A stretch of 64,000 nucleotides of DNA, from the NCBI GenBank assembly GCA_963691705.1, contig OY829539.1, forward strand, positions 61,726,327-61,790,326. Direction: 5' to 3'. Origin of the DNA: Viola odorata (taxonomy: Eukaryota > Streptophyta > Magnoliopsida > Malpighiales > Violaceae). The translations under genes and the position numbers were made by a program. The notes below the pieces were generated by a model. The model had not been told where the DNA came from. It worked only from the letters and a program-made list of their open reading frames with translations, and did no database searches. The number at the start of each line of letters is the position of its first letter. The stretch's first letter is position 1. Shown here one piece after another: positions 1-10,467 of this stretch.

Positions 1-1000
1 AATGATATCGGATAGACCTCAATATATCGGGAAGTGTACCATTCTATCAGGAAAGCAGTTATGGAATTCTGGGGTTCAGAAGTGATTCCAGTTGAGTGCC
101 GTGAGTCCCTGCAACAATGATGTACATATTTTGCTGAAGAATGTATGTGAATAATTGTTTTCATTGGATTGGTCAGACGATATGATTAACTATTGGATGT
201 AGTTCGTGGGTAAGAATAGGTGCCTACTGTTGCAAACATATGCCATTGGGGATTCTTTAATCGCAAGTATCAAACGAGATGGATAGTTGAAATTTGTTGT
301 GGGTTAGTAGGGAGTTTTCAACTACATTACCACAGATGCTTCTCTGAGTTCTGTTCTCGGCTGAACTGCCTGGCTGTGGTTCTCTAGATTGTTCATGGTA
401 AAGTGCTAACTACAAAACTCATTTCAATTTGATTTCTATTTGAAATCTTGTGTTTCATATTGAATTTAAGTGCTTTCTAAAGCATCATAGGAATAGTACT
501 GACAACATTTCCAGCTATTTTCGTATTACATATCCTGATCGGTTCTGGGAGGCCATCTGAATTTTAGTATACTTACCTATGTGCCACCTCGTATTTGTGA
601 GAGCTTCGTAGCAGAAGAGACATTAGTTGTTCCTTTTCTCTGTTTGTACAGGTCTAGTGATTGTTAAGCTTCTCAAATCTTTTTGCCTGTTCTAATCTGT
701 TCAGGAATTTTTGTACTCAGGAAAATGATCGACTCTGCAAGATATGGCGGGATTTGAAACTGGAATGACTGAATTTTCGTTAGTATCAGTGAGCTTTTAA
801 TGTCGGTCTCAAGGAGTGAGTGTCCTCCTTGCCTCTTCCAGCTTAATCTTTTCCATTCTCCATTTTTGAACTTAAGACCTAAGTTAAAAAGGTGGATAGA
901 TTTCTTCGTGCTATCAACACAATCAATGACATCAATGTTGGTTGTGTCGTATTCCTTCTTTTTGGTTTTGATGAAAGATTGTTTCAGCAGCTAAGAAAAA
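1..1000. other. unassigned sequence, possibly the 3' end of an upstream gene
   Basis: No gene can be supported here. In frame 1 an open stretch of about 34 codons runs from base 16 to a TGA at 118-120, after a TAG at 13-15. It could be the tail of a last exon, but I recognise no family in it. The rest is T-rich, with scattered stops and no convincing splice chain, and fits a 3' UTR or spacer. Confidence 0.3.
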
Positions 1001-1009
1001 TAGATGATG

Positions 1010-1154
1010 TGGGCCAACCAAACTTAAGGCCCATTAAGAATCCAGTGGTTCATAATAACACCAGGTCCAGCCCAGCAGTTGCGCGTGGACCCCACAGGAG
1101 AAGGAGGAGACAAAACGAGTAGATTTTCTCAGCTTTATATAGTAGGTACACGTG
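1010..1154 (+). promoter_or_regulatory. promoter-like motif cluster (site II, TATA, G-box)
   Basis: Two site-II/UP1-type motifs (GTGGGCC near 1010 and GGCCCATTAA from 1028) are followed by a TATA-like run (TTTATATAG, about 1134) and a perfect CACGTG G-box at 1149-1154 within ACACGTGTC, the form of an ABA-response element. The cluster lies about 900 bp upstream of the OTU start codon. It may belong to that gene's distal promoter or to a transcript I cannot see. This rests on motifs only. Confidence 0.35.
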
Positions 1155-1607
1155 TCACCATCAGCTGCTACTCTCTGCCGCCAGACAGAGATGGTTCTTT
1201 TTGCTCTCTCTTGCAAGTCTAACATTCCTAGACAAGATTTAGGTTCTTACTTTTTATCAGGTGTGGGGTAATTTCGTCATTAACTTTCCGATTTAATTTT
1301 ACTAATATGAACAAAATATAATTAAATTAATTAAAAAACCTTTGTGATAGAGGTTGCGAGACGACGAAAAAAAAGCCTCCTTTTATTTAATGCTTTATTA
1401 TTTATTGGAAAAATCTCTCTTTTTCTTTTTTAATGTTGTTCCCTTTTTCAACTCCCTCGAGCGTCATCAACCAACCAACCAACCATCCATCCAATTGTTA
1501 AATTCTTTCTTTTTTTCTTCATTCTAAACAGATAGTATTTATCTACATATATTCATTCCTATTCATTTCAATCTTCTTCTCCATTTTCTGAGATATCTAT
1601 CCGAGAG

Positions 1608-1955
1608 GTATTTCGTATTTTCTTGATTTTGTTTCTTACCTTCAACTAAACCCTTTCCCTCTCTCTGCTTCATTCAGCTATTGTAATTAATAATTAATAT
1701 GTTTCTTGCAATTGGGTGTGTATGGTAATCAATTCCGGTTTGTTCTATGCTTTCTTTTTTCAATTGGGTGTCAGTCATATAATGGATCTGCTCTCTATTT
1801 TCCTTTATCTTGTTTTTGTTTGGTGATTGATGGTTTCTATATATTTCTTTGACTCTGCCATCTCTTTTCAGATTTTGGTTCAGACAAACTATGTAAATTT
1901 GTTCTTCCTTGATTGTTTTGGCATTTATTCTTGATTATTGTTAATCCTATTGCAG
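1608..1955 (+). other. probable 5' UTR intron of the OTU gene
   Basis: An AG|GTATTT donor at 1608 and a pyrimidine-rich TTGCAG acceptor ending at 1955 frame a T-rich stretch with no open reading frame, typical of plant leader introns. The spliced leader would continue through the short exon 1956-2037 to the OTU start codon at 2038. It is inferred from splice consensus alone. Confidence 0.5.
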
Positions 1956-2037
1956 TTATCCGGCCCACGCTTCTAGCTCCATCAGCTATCTTGGTGCAAG
2001 AAATTGCGTGGGGTTTAGTTGATAGTTTAGCGGTTTA

Positions 2038-4358
2038 ATGATGAGTAATGGAACATACAGTGTGGGTGAATCTTCTAGCTCAACATCCTTGAGCAGTCAG
2101 CAGGACATGGAGGATGATCGAATGATTGCTCTTGTATTATCTGAAGAGTATGCCAAACTTGATGGAGCAGTTGCTAAACGCCTGTCCAACTTAGCTCCTG
2201 TGCCTGTAATTCACTAGCTACCTCTTTCATGTTCTTCTTTGTTATTGGTTCTTCTTGTGTTTTTATTTTGGTATGACTTTGGTTTTATAAACCCTTAATT
2301 TGGTTCTGAATCTCTTGAATCTTATTCAGCATGTTCCGCGGATAAATACCTTTTTCCCCAACGTGAGTGAGGCCAGTTTGGATCACCAAAGGCTTTTTCA
2401 AAGGTATGTCTAACCCCTTGGTATTTGAGAATGTGCTTCATTGGTCATGAGTTAAAGAAATGTGCGAAACATGTTGAGTCTCGACATCCTTCTTTTCGAG
2501 TGGAGAGTTGGGAACTATTGCACATAGAGGAAAGTGAAGTCCATACATACTCGATTAAGCATTTTTAGATTGCACTATACTTTTCCCTTTGGCCTTCTAG
2601 AAAACTTAACTTCAGTAGAAGGCTAGAAGCACCTGATGCTACAACCATCGGGCTTATTAGAAGTAGGTAAAATATAGAAATCTTGAGAAGTTTTCGATTC
2701 AATTTGTTATGTCTCAGTTCTTTTCGAACACACTATTTGCGGCCCTCTCATTATGTTTAAGCTTAATGTCTTTTCAATAACTTTTCGGTCCCCTTTATTT
2801 TTACTATCTGTTTGGTTCCAAAAAGCAAAGACCTTGCTATTCAATTTGGCTTGTGATGATGGGTTCCTTTGTTAAGTTTTCCTACCATCTTGAGTTAAGT
2901 CATCTTCTCACTTGTGAACCTTATGTCACCTTTTATTTCAGGCTACATGCTTATGGTTTGTATGAAGTGAAGGTTTCCGGGGATGGAAATTGTCAGGTGT
3001 GTTTGAAACTACAATCTGTTGAGACCCTTTTTTTTACACTCTTCTCTCCCCACTCACTGTTCTTTCCCACTCTGTTTGATGAAAAAAATAACCTTTTTAA
3101 TTGGTTTTCCCCTCTTGCTATGCTGCAGTTCCGTGCACTTTCAGATCAGATGTTTAGGTCACCTGAGTATCACAAGCATATCAGGAAAGATATCGTGAAA
3201 CAGGTACCATCCCTTTAAACTACCTGTAGACCATCTCTGGGGAAGATTTAGCTGTACAAAGTAGAGTTAGTTGAACTAGGAGCCTTAGTTCAAATACATA
3301 GCAAAATGTGGTCCAAAAAAGTTACACAAGTTTAAGATAGGAAAAGATTTAATAATTAATGTGGCACTTATCTGCAACTGAAAGATGCTTAATGTGAAAG
3401 CTATACGCTTCTTATATCCGAGAGAGAGCCAAATGGCCCAAATCTGTATTTTAAGAGAATAAAGCGAGTTGGTTGTGCTATTTTAGTTACCCTGTTTGTT
3501 TTCTTCTGCTCCAGCTGAAAGATAACCGTTCGATGTATGAAGGCTATGTTCCGATGAAATACAAACGGTACTACAAGAAAATGGCAAAGTATGTTATTTT
3601 GTTAAATATCTCACGTGCTTATTGCATTTGGTGCAATCAGTCTTTTCATTGCGTATTCATCTGCAGTGTGGTTTAGCATTGTTGCATGCTTCTGTAGTAA
3701 CTTCAGTTTTTCTGGAACAATGCAGGTCTGGTGAATGGGGGGATCATGTTACCTTGCAAGCAGCTGCCGATAAGGTTTAGTTGTCTCTCCTCAGACAGTT
3801 ACGAGTTACTGCTGTGTACCGTTTTCTTTTTTGTTTATAGATTTCTTCGGAACTTCGATTGTATCTGGTGTCCAATTTTCATATTATTGAGCTACTTTAT
3901 AGTCTTTGGTCAGATTTCCAGCATGAATGAATAACAACATTTCTTCTCCTTTATATACAGTTCGCGGCAAAGATATGCCTCCTGACATCTTTTAGAGACA
4001 CATGTTTTATCGAAATCATGCCGCAATACCAGGCACCTAAACGAGGTAAGTGTCCGATTCACCGACATGTTTTGTAGTTTGGAGTTCAGATGAGGACATT
4101 TTATTCTTAAAATTCTCTGTTCTTGTTTCGTTCTAAATGATGCAGAGTTGTGGTTAAGTTTCTGGTCTGAGATACATTACAACTCATTATATGACCTCAA
4201 AGGCAAGTCTCATAGAAAACCCTAATTCCTTAGATTTCACTTTTTAGATGAGGAAAAACGACCTCTTTAATTATTCTACTAACAAGCTTTAAATTGTTTG
4301 GCTCCTTTCAGATGCTCCAATTCCGCAGAAGCCGAGGAGAAAACACTGGTTGTTTTAG
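2038..4358 (+). CDS. OTU-domain cysteine deubiquitinase
   Basis: The spliced product is 227 aa, from exons 2038-2205, 2330-2403, 2942-2996, 3129-3203, 3515-3588, 3726-3774, 3961-4045, 4146-4202 and 4312-4358; frames join cleanly and end in TAG. It has an acidic, serine-rich N-terminus (about 1-55) and then an OTU fold. The catalytic cysteine is C98 in the DGNC motif, and H204 in the EIHYNSLYD segment is the likely general base. The sequence resembles the short plant OTU proteins (Arabidopsis OTU9-12 group), which cleave ubiquitin chains. The protein ends in a basic PRRKHW tail. The start is chosen at the first ATG after the leader intron; a second ATG follows directly. Intron 8 begins with GC (AAAG|GCAAGT), a GC-AG intron. 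Both catalytic motifs are intact. Confidence 0.93.
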
Positions 4359-5175
4359 AGAAGTCAATATATATTTCATTTTTTTTTCTGGGTATAGAAA
4401 TAGGAATTTTAAAACAAATTAATTAATACAGTGAGTATATCTATTTTTATTATTTTTTTTTTTTTTATCACTGTTATTATTTCATTTTTTATTAATGAAT
4501 TTTTTATACAATAATAGTATTTCTTTAAAAAATTGTTTGACTTGCTTCTAATCTGACAACAAAGAAAATCCCAAGGAAGTAATCCACTGTACTTGCTTTT
4601 ATTTTTATCTGGTTTCTGCATCAAGATCTGCTTCAAAAAATTTACAGGATGTCATAAATAAATTAGTATGATCAGTGTAATTCCTTCTGCAAAATATAAT
4701 CAAAGCTTTTGCTATGAGCCTCACATGTAGACAGATGGCATTTTGTGTTTTTTTTAATACAAAATTAGTTTATATTATTAATTATTATTATTATAATTTT
4801 GAAAATCAAACTCATAAATTACCTTATAATTTATATTATAAAAACGATATACATTAACTCGTTGAACTGTAATTTTATACGTAGCAAGTGAGTATTTTGT
4901 TGACGGTGGATTGCTGGATTTCAGCTTCTTTCTGCACACACCCACACGCCTACAACGTCCTAATTATGGATGACCAGCAGATACCAAGCACATGCTCTGT
5001 GATCAAGTCGGCCCTTTGCTCTCTTAGATTCATCTTACACCATGTTACCATAACATATTGTCGCCCAAAAGGTTAAAATATAAACATTTATCTTAAATCG
5101 GGTAAGTTGAAAAATCTCAAAAAACTTATAAGTGATGAAACTGTATACTCATCAGGTGAAAATTAAAAGATTTTA

Positions 5176-5880
5176 TTAGAGTCAATCTTATTAACTCCGG
5201 CTCATGTCAAAGTGACCCCGAAGAATCATGGGTCGACAAACTGGCTTAAGCAACGGTAGCTCCCATATTCCCGGTTAGTGCATACGTCCCCGACTGAGAA
5301 CTGCAAAGTGGTACTAGATCCAATCTTACCAACTCCGGCTCACGCCAAAGCAACCGCGGAGCCTTGCAGGGACTAGGGGGCATAGGCTCCCCAAAATTTT
5401 GACATCTTCTATATTAGTCCTTAAAATTTTACTCTTCTTACATTAATCCTTTGTATTTATCCCGCCAAAAAAATTATTTCTCATAATAGTCTTTAAACTC
5501 CTGTTTTTTTTGTCCTAATTCTTCACATTTTTACGCTCAAAATTTTCTATTTTATTATAACAGTCTTTAAAGTTCTATTTTATTTTGTTTTAATCCTTAA
5601 TATTCGCTTTTTAAAATTTTAATTTTTCGCATATAATTTCTAAAAATTCTATTCCTTTTTGTTTTAAAATTTTATTTTTTCATTAATCTTTTATATTTAC
5701 CCGTTGAAGATTTTTTTTATTTTGGCCCCCCAATATATTTTCAGGCTCTACCACTGCGCCAAAGCACCTCGAAGAACCATGGGTCGGCAGAGTGGCCTAT
5801 GCAACGGTAGCTACCATACTTACTGCTAATTAGTACATGCGTTCCTAAACTGTCGACCCACTAAAGGTCAAATGCTCCCT
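5176..5880. repeat. two-copy tandem repeat of about 140 bp, second copy interrupted
   Basis: Copy 1 (about 5178-5317) and copy 2 (about 5318-5355 plus 5758-5880) share AACTCCGGCTCA, CAAAG, GAAGAA/ACCATGGGTCG, GCAACGGTAGCT and CATACGT/CATGCGT landmarks in the same order. Copy 2 is split by a 402-bp insertion. I do not recognise the repeat family. Confidence 0.65.
5356..5757. mobile_element. 402-bp insertion with target-site duplication (non-autonomous element)
   Basis: The insert splits the second repeat copy. It is flanked by GCCAAAGCAACC (5344-5355) and GCCAAAGCACC (5758-5768), a near-perfect duplication of 9-11 bp. Its ends are related but imperfect: GCGGAGCC at the left, and GCAGTGGTAGAGCC reading inward from the right, each followed by a G-run. 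It has no coding capacity. Superfamily is uncertain; the duplication length would fit a Mutator- or hAT-like element. Confidence 0.55.
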
Positions 5881-6690
5881 ACTCTATCGAATCAATAATC
5901 TATATAGCTTGGTTTAGGAATTAGTTTGTGTAACTATTTTTTTATTTTTTAGTGATGGAAAAAAGAGAATTTGGTCCGCTAGTCTATGTAGTAGGTCCCC
6001 ATTGAACATAGATAAAGAAGTTATGGACAAAATGTTAATACCAATTTCTAAGTTGCTTGCCAAACTTTGAACATAAAAAATGATTAGGCTCATTGTTTTT
6101 GTGGTTAGCATCTACCTACGTATATGGCCAAGCCAACTGGTTATGGCTCATTTGCCCTAAGCAACAGCACAGAACAGAACACACAAGCTTTCACATGTTC
6201 TCACATGGTGAACACAGCTGCCCATATATATATATATATATAGTTTTCTTTTCTTTTATTAATTTATTTTGACAGAGACAACATCAAATATAATACTAAA
6301 TTATCTAAAATTTAAGCCAATTAAAATATTTGGTTCTATAATTCCCCCTTTTATTTTCTCTCTTTCTTTGAAACTAGTATCTTTTTTAAATAACTATATT
6401 CATTTTTGATATCTTACCGAGCTTTTAAGTTTGAATCTTGTAGCTTATATTTCAATTAAAGTTTGACTCTCGTAAATGTTAAATGTTATAAAGTTTGAAT
6501 CTTGTATCTTTTTATAGAAAAACATCGGATTCGATGACTCATATCTCTCCTCTTTTTGGGGTAACTCAACATATTATCTAAGGCGGGTCGAAAAATCTAC
6601 CAATTATTATTTATTCTTTTTATTATTATTATTATTTTATCTGGGTTTCCAATTTATAATCAAGTAATCTGACATGCGGCATTTCTCTTC

Positions 6691-6700
6691 CCTATAAATA
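6691..6700 (+). promoter_or_regulatory. TATA box of the XTH gene
   Basis: CCTATAAATA lies about 65-70 bp upstream of the XTH start codon. That spacing leaves a leader of about 35-40 nt containing a GAGAGAGAGA run. Confidence 0.65.
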
Positions 6701-6764
6701 TGCACAACATGAGCCAATCTGAAGAGCATGTGAGCTTTTTCTTTGTTCTTACAGAGAGAGAGAT

Positions 6765-7956
6765 ATGACTTCTTTGCAATGTGCTTTTGTAGCATGCCTG
6801 AGTTCCCTGCTTTTGGCTTCTGTCACCACCACCATGGCTGCTGCCCCCAAAAAACCAGTAGATGTTCCTTTTGGTCGCAACTATGCACCAACATGGGCTT
6901 TTGATCACATCAACTACATCAATGGAGGATCTGAGATTCAGCTCAAGCTAGACAACTACACAGGTAAACATATGCTCAGGTTCAACAACTTTCCATTCTT
7001 GTTATCTGGTTTAAGAAAGAAACTTAACTGATATCTTGTCACGTGTCTCATTTCTTGATCATAGGTACTGGCTTCCAATCCAAGGGCTCTTACCTGTTTG
7101 GTCACTTTAGTATGCACATAAAGATGGTTCCAGGGGATTCTGCAGGAACTGTGACTGCTTTTTATGTAAGTTCTTCTTCCTTCTGTTGCTACTCATTCTT
7201 GTGAAATCTGAATCCAATCATCTAAAAGATTTTTTTGTATAAATTTCACTTGTGCAGTTATCCTCTCAAAATTCTGAGCATGATGAGATAGATTTTGAGT
7301 TCCTGGGCAACAGAACAGGACAGCCCTACATCTTGCAGACAAATGTGTTCACAGGAGGGAAAGGAGACAGGGAACAAAGAATTTACCTATGGTTTGATCC
7401 CACCAAAGGGTACCACTCGTATGCGGTGTTATGGAACATGTATCAGATCGTGTAGGTTCCATCACCACACCTCAAATTCACATGACAAACAGCCCATCTT
7501 CTATTCCCCTTCAGATTTGTGTATGTTCTGAAAATTTTCTCTTGCTTTCTCTGCAGATTCTTAGTCGATGATATTCCCATCAGGGTTTTCAAGAACAGCA
7601 AAGATTTGGGTGTCAGATTCCCTTTCAACCAACCAATGAAGATCTACTCGAGCCTGTGGAATGCAGATGATTGGGCCACAAGGGGTGGGTTGGAAAAAAC
7701 AGATTGGTCCAAGGCTCCCTTCCTTGCCTCTTACAGGGGATTCCACATTGATGGGTGTGAGGCGTCGGTGAATGCGAAATACTGCGAGACACAAGGCAAG
7801 CGTTGGTGGGATCAGAAGGAATACCAAGACCTTGACGCTGCTCAGTACAGGAGGCTCAAGTGGGTTCGCAAAAAATTCACCATCTACAACTACTGCACTG
7901 ATCGTGTCCGCTTCCCTACCATGGCTCCTGAATGCAAACGTGACCGGGATGTCTAG
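6765..7956 (+). CDS. xyloglucan endotransglucosylase/hydrolase (XTH6-like)
   Basis: Four exons (6765-6963, 7065-7165, 7258-7451, 7557-7956) give 297 aa. XTHs (GH16) cut and re-join xyloglucan chains in the cell wall. The product starts with a hydrophobic signal peptide (about 1-25). The catalytic motif [11 protein letters not shown] lies at 108-118, with nucleophile E110, D112 and acid/base E114, followed by the conserved N-glycosylation site NRT (118-120). The C-terminal XET_C region has its cysteines and ends in RDRDV. The second half is very close to what I recall of Arabidopsis XTH6. Everything expected of an active secreted enzyme is present. The start codon is well placed behind a TATA box. 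The long antisense ORF in exon 4 is a shadow. Confidence 0.95.
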
Positions 7957-8551
7957 ATCAAATCTCTTGAGCTGAGGAGAGTTGCTCTTTGGATTTGGTA
8001 ACTTTTGGTTACACATTTACAGCTGCATATTAAAGGAGAACAAAGGGGTGCGTGTTAATGTCCGAGTTAGCTACTTGCTTTCACCAAAATTATTGCATAC
8101 GCAGAAGGTTCTGCTGTATTATTGAATTTGAAACCCATTTTATCTGTATGATCTTGATGATGAATTGCATTAAGTTACATTACAAAAGAATACCTGTTGC
8201 TGTGATTTTCTTAGGGCTAGGTTGCTTGTGTATGATCTGTGTGTTTGGTGGGAAAATGTGGCCATTCTTGTGAAGCCATATCTGCATCTACATATGCATC
8301 TGCATCTGTCACATGAATAAGTTTACTTTACACTGACAGGGGCCACTAAAGACAATAAAAAATTCTAAGGTTATCCACCAAATCAATGAAAAAGATAACA
8401 AAAATAGAATGGAACATGACAGTAAATGCTTACAGAAGATTCAATGTTCTGTGCTTGTGAGCTTCACTCATGTGAACAAAATTTGACATTTTAACAATCA
8501 AAATATTCCATCATTTGATTAAAACTTTAATTTTAGTATCCAGATGTTAAG

Positions 8552-8557
8552 ATGATG

Positions 8558-8631
<74 letters not shown>
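8552..8631. repeat. (AAT)n microsatellite
   Basis: About 25 uninterrupted AAT/ATA triplets run from a GATGATGATA start to AATAAAGAAGAG. Apparent poly-Ile ORFs on both strands come from this repeat and are not genes. Confidence 0.97.
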
Positions 8632-8639
8632 GAAGAGAG

Positions 8640-10467
8640 TAAGAGAGACAGAAGGTGGTAGCCCATATGCTTCTAGCATATGGGAGCAGGTGCAAGTGAC
8701 AAGGAACAAGGATCTACACATTTCAAGGGCTCCAAGTCAAAGATTCTTAAATAAACTAGCAATTAACAACAAATGTAGCTTCATAATCACATGATATCTA
8801 ATCCACTACGAGTTTCTCCTTTTTTAATAACCTTTAGGGTTTAGCCACTTAGGCATGGCTGGCACAAGCAACAATAGCAGATAGAATGAGGTGCAGAATC
8901 ATGTTCAAGTTTTAAACAAATCTATTATCAAATTGAAGGACAAATGCTTGCAGATATTATCAATCAAGCATGCTCCTTCCAAAGGTAATCACAAGGATAA
9001 GGACCAATCTTAAGAAAACTCATAAATAAATGAACAACCATTCATCTATTCCTTAATTAACTTTTCTTTCTTTGACTACTTTACACCTTTCTTTCAATCC
9101 TTATTCTTCCACATTCCTTACAATCTCACATACAGAAATTACCAAGTAACTCAAAAACCAAGCAGCAAATAATGTAAAACTTCCATTGTCTGAGGCACAT
9201 AGCTAGTATTTGTTCTTCTAACAGAACAGAAAGTAACATCTTGAATGTAGATAGTTTCATAATTATACACATTCTAATATTGAGTCAGTAACATAAAAAT
9301 GTGAGAAAAGAAAACTGTGAAGGAAGGTTGACACTTTTAACCCATATTTTCCAGTACAATTCTTCTACAAAAGATGAAGTATAGCATCAGTATTAGAAAC
9401 AAATACTCCTCAACATTATTACTCAATCAAAGTTTTGCCAGCAGTACATGTGAGACCCACGTGGAAGAAGGGAAATTTGTTTCCTTTGGCTGCTACAACT
9501 CAATAAGACAATATTGTAGTAGAAAACAATCCAAACAAATGGTTTTGTCAGTTATTCTCCCAAGAAAGTTTTCATACAGTAACAACATAAAGAGAGGATG
9601 ACAGAACACAAACCTGAAAAGAAACGAGCACAGAGGTTGTTGCTGTCATCTTCTTCGATGTAGCATAAGGAAAGGCAAAAGTATATGAAAGTAAAATGCA
9701 ATAACAATCACTCCAAGCTAAACGGAAGAACATGGTTGATTCTGTTAGATTGATCTTTCTTGTAAATGAGTAGTGAGGGTGAGGGAGAAGCTAGACCTTA
9801 TAAAGTTTACAAGGGAATGAATACAACAGAGTATGGACTGGGAATCTCCTCTGAAGCATCATGCTGAATTGCAACAAAAAATGTAGCAACTAAAAAGGAG
9901 TAAGGATTGGGCATTTGGCTTTAGAAAGCAGCAGACAGATCTAAAAGTTAGACCCCTTAACTTATGTAAAAAAAGAATTTCAAAAGAGGCACAGTCTTCA
10001 TTTCTCCTCCATCACTTGCACAGTGTAACTTCCATTGGATTCTCCATGAGTGCAGCAAAGGAAAAGATGAGCACAACACGAAGAGAGGCATTAGTATAGC
10101 TAATGAGGATACAGAAATTTCACCACCGAGTAGTTGCAAAATGTACTAGTCATTTCATACGTATCCACCGACCTTTTTGAAATTAAGTTTCAAGTATAGC
10201 CATGGGTGCTTAATTATTCATTGTCGACATCAGGATTATTAATGAGAAGTAAAAATGTAGACAAAAAGACCTATACTGCAGCATCAAGCTTCTTTTAGTT
10301 GATACATCTAACATGTAAAAGATCGTGTTGTACATGGTCGTATCAAAGTAATGCACAACTTTGAAACACAGTTTAAATAAATCTTTAAAGTGTTTTGCCA
10401 CAACAAATTCACTACTTCATAATGCAACAAAGAATCAAAATATGGAGAAACAATACACCAAGAGCAT
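8640..10467. other. intergenic; possible minus-strand non-coding transcript
   Basis: No protein domain is visible. On the minus strand a TATA-like box (TTTATAAGG, about 9797-9805) is followed by an ATG-initiated 40-codon stretch (about 9732-9613) ending at a CAG|GTTTGT donor. A possible acceptor near 9495 adds about 20 codons before a stop. The TyrRS 3' UTR takes up the last few hundred bases. Confidence 0.35.
8662..8684. repeat. short perfect hairpin
   Basis: CCCATATGC and GCATATGGG form a 9-bp perfect stem around a TTCTA loop, just downstream of the AAT repeat. Confidence 0.7.

Larger units (their letters stand above)
4359..6680. other. intergenic, AT-rich, with repeats
   Basis: After the OTU 3' UTR I see no coding sequence. 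The stretch holds T/A runs, the interrupted tandem repeat at about 5.2-5.9 kb and a (TA)n run near 6224-6241. The ORFs are short and lack any recognisable domain. Confidence 0.6.

Noticed and set aside
2..85. Frame-2 open stretch at the window start as a named gene end
   Set aside because: Too short to recognise and not linked to any splice chain.
7561..8016. 151-codon ORF antisense to XTH exon 4
   Set aside because: Shadow of a strongly conserved coding exon; no domain of its own.
8533..8794. Poly-isoleucine ORFs on both strands
   Set aside because: They are translations of the AAT microsatellite and have no protein features.
8640..9800. Primary microRNA hypothesis for the minus-strand transcript and 9-bp hairpin
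   Set aside because: The stem is far too short and no familiar plant miRNA sequence was found nearby.
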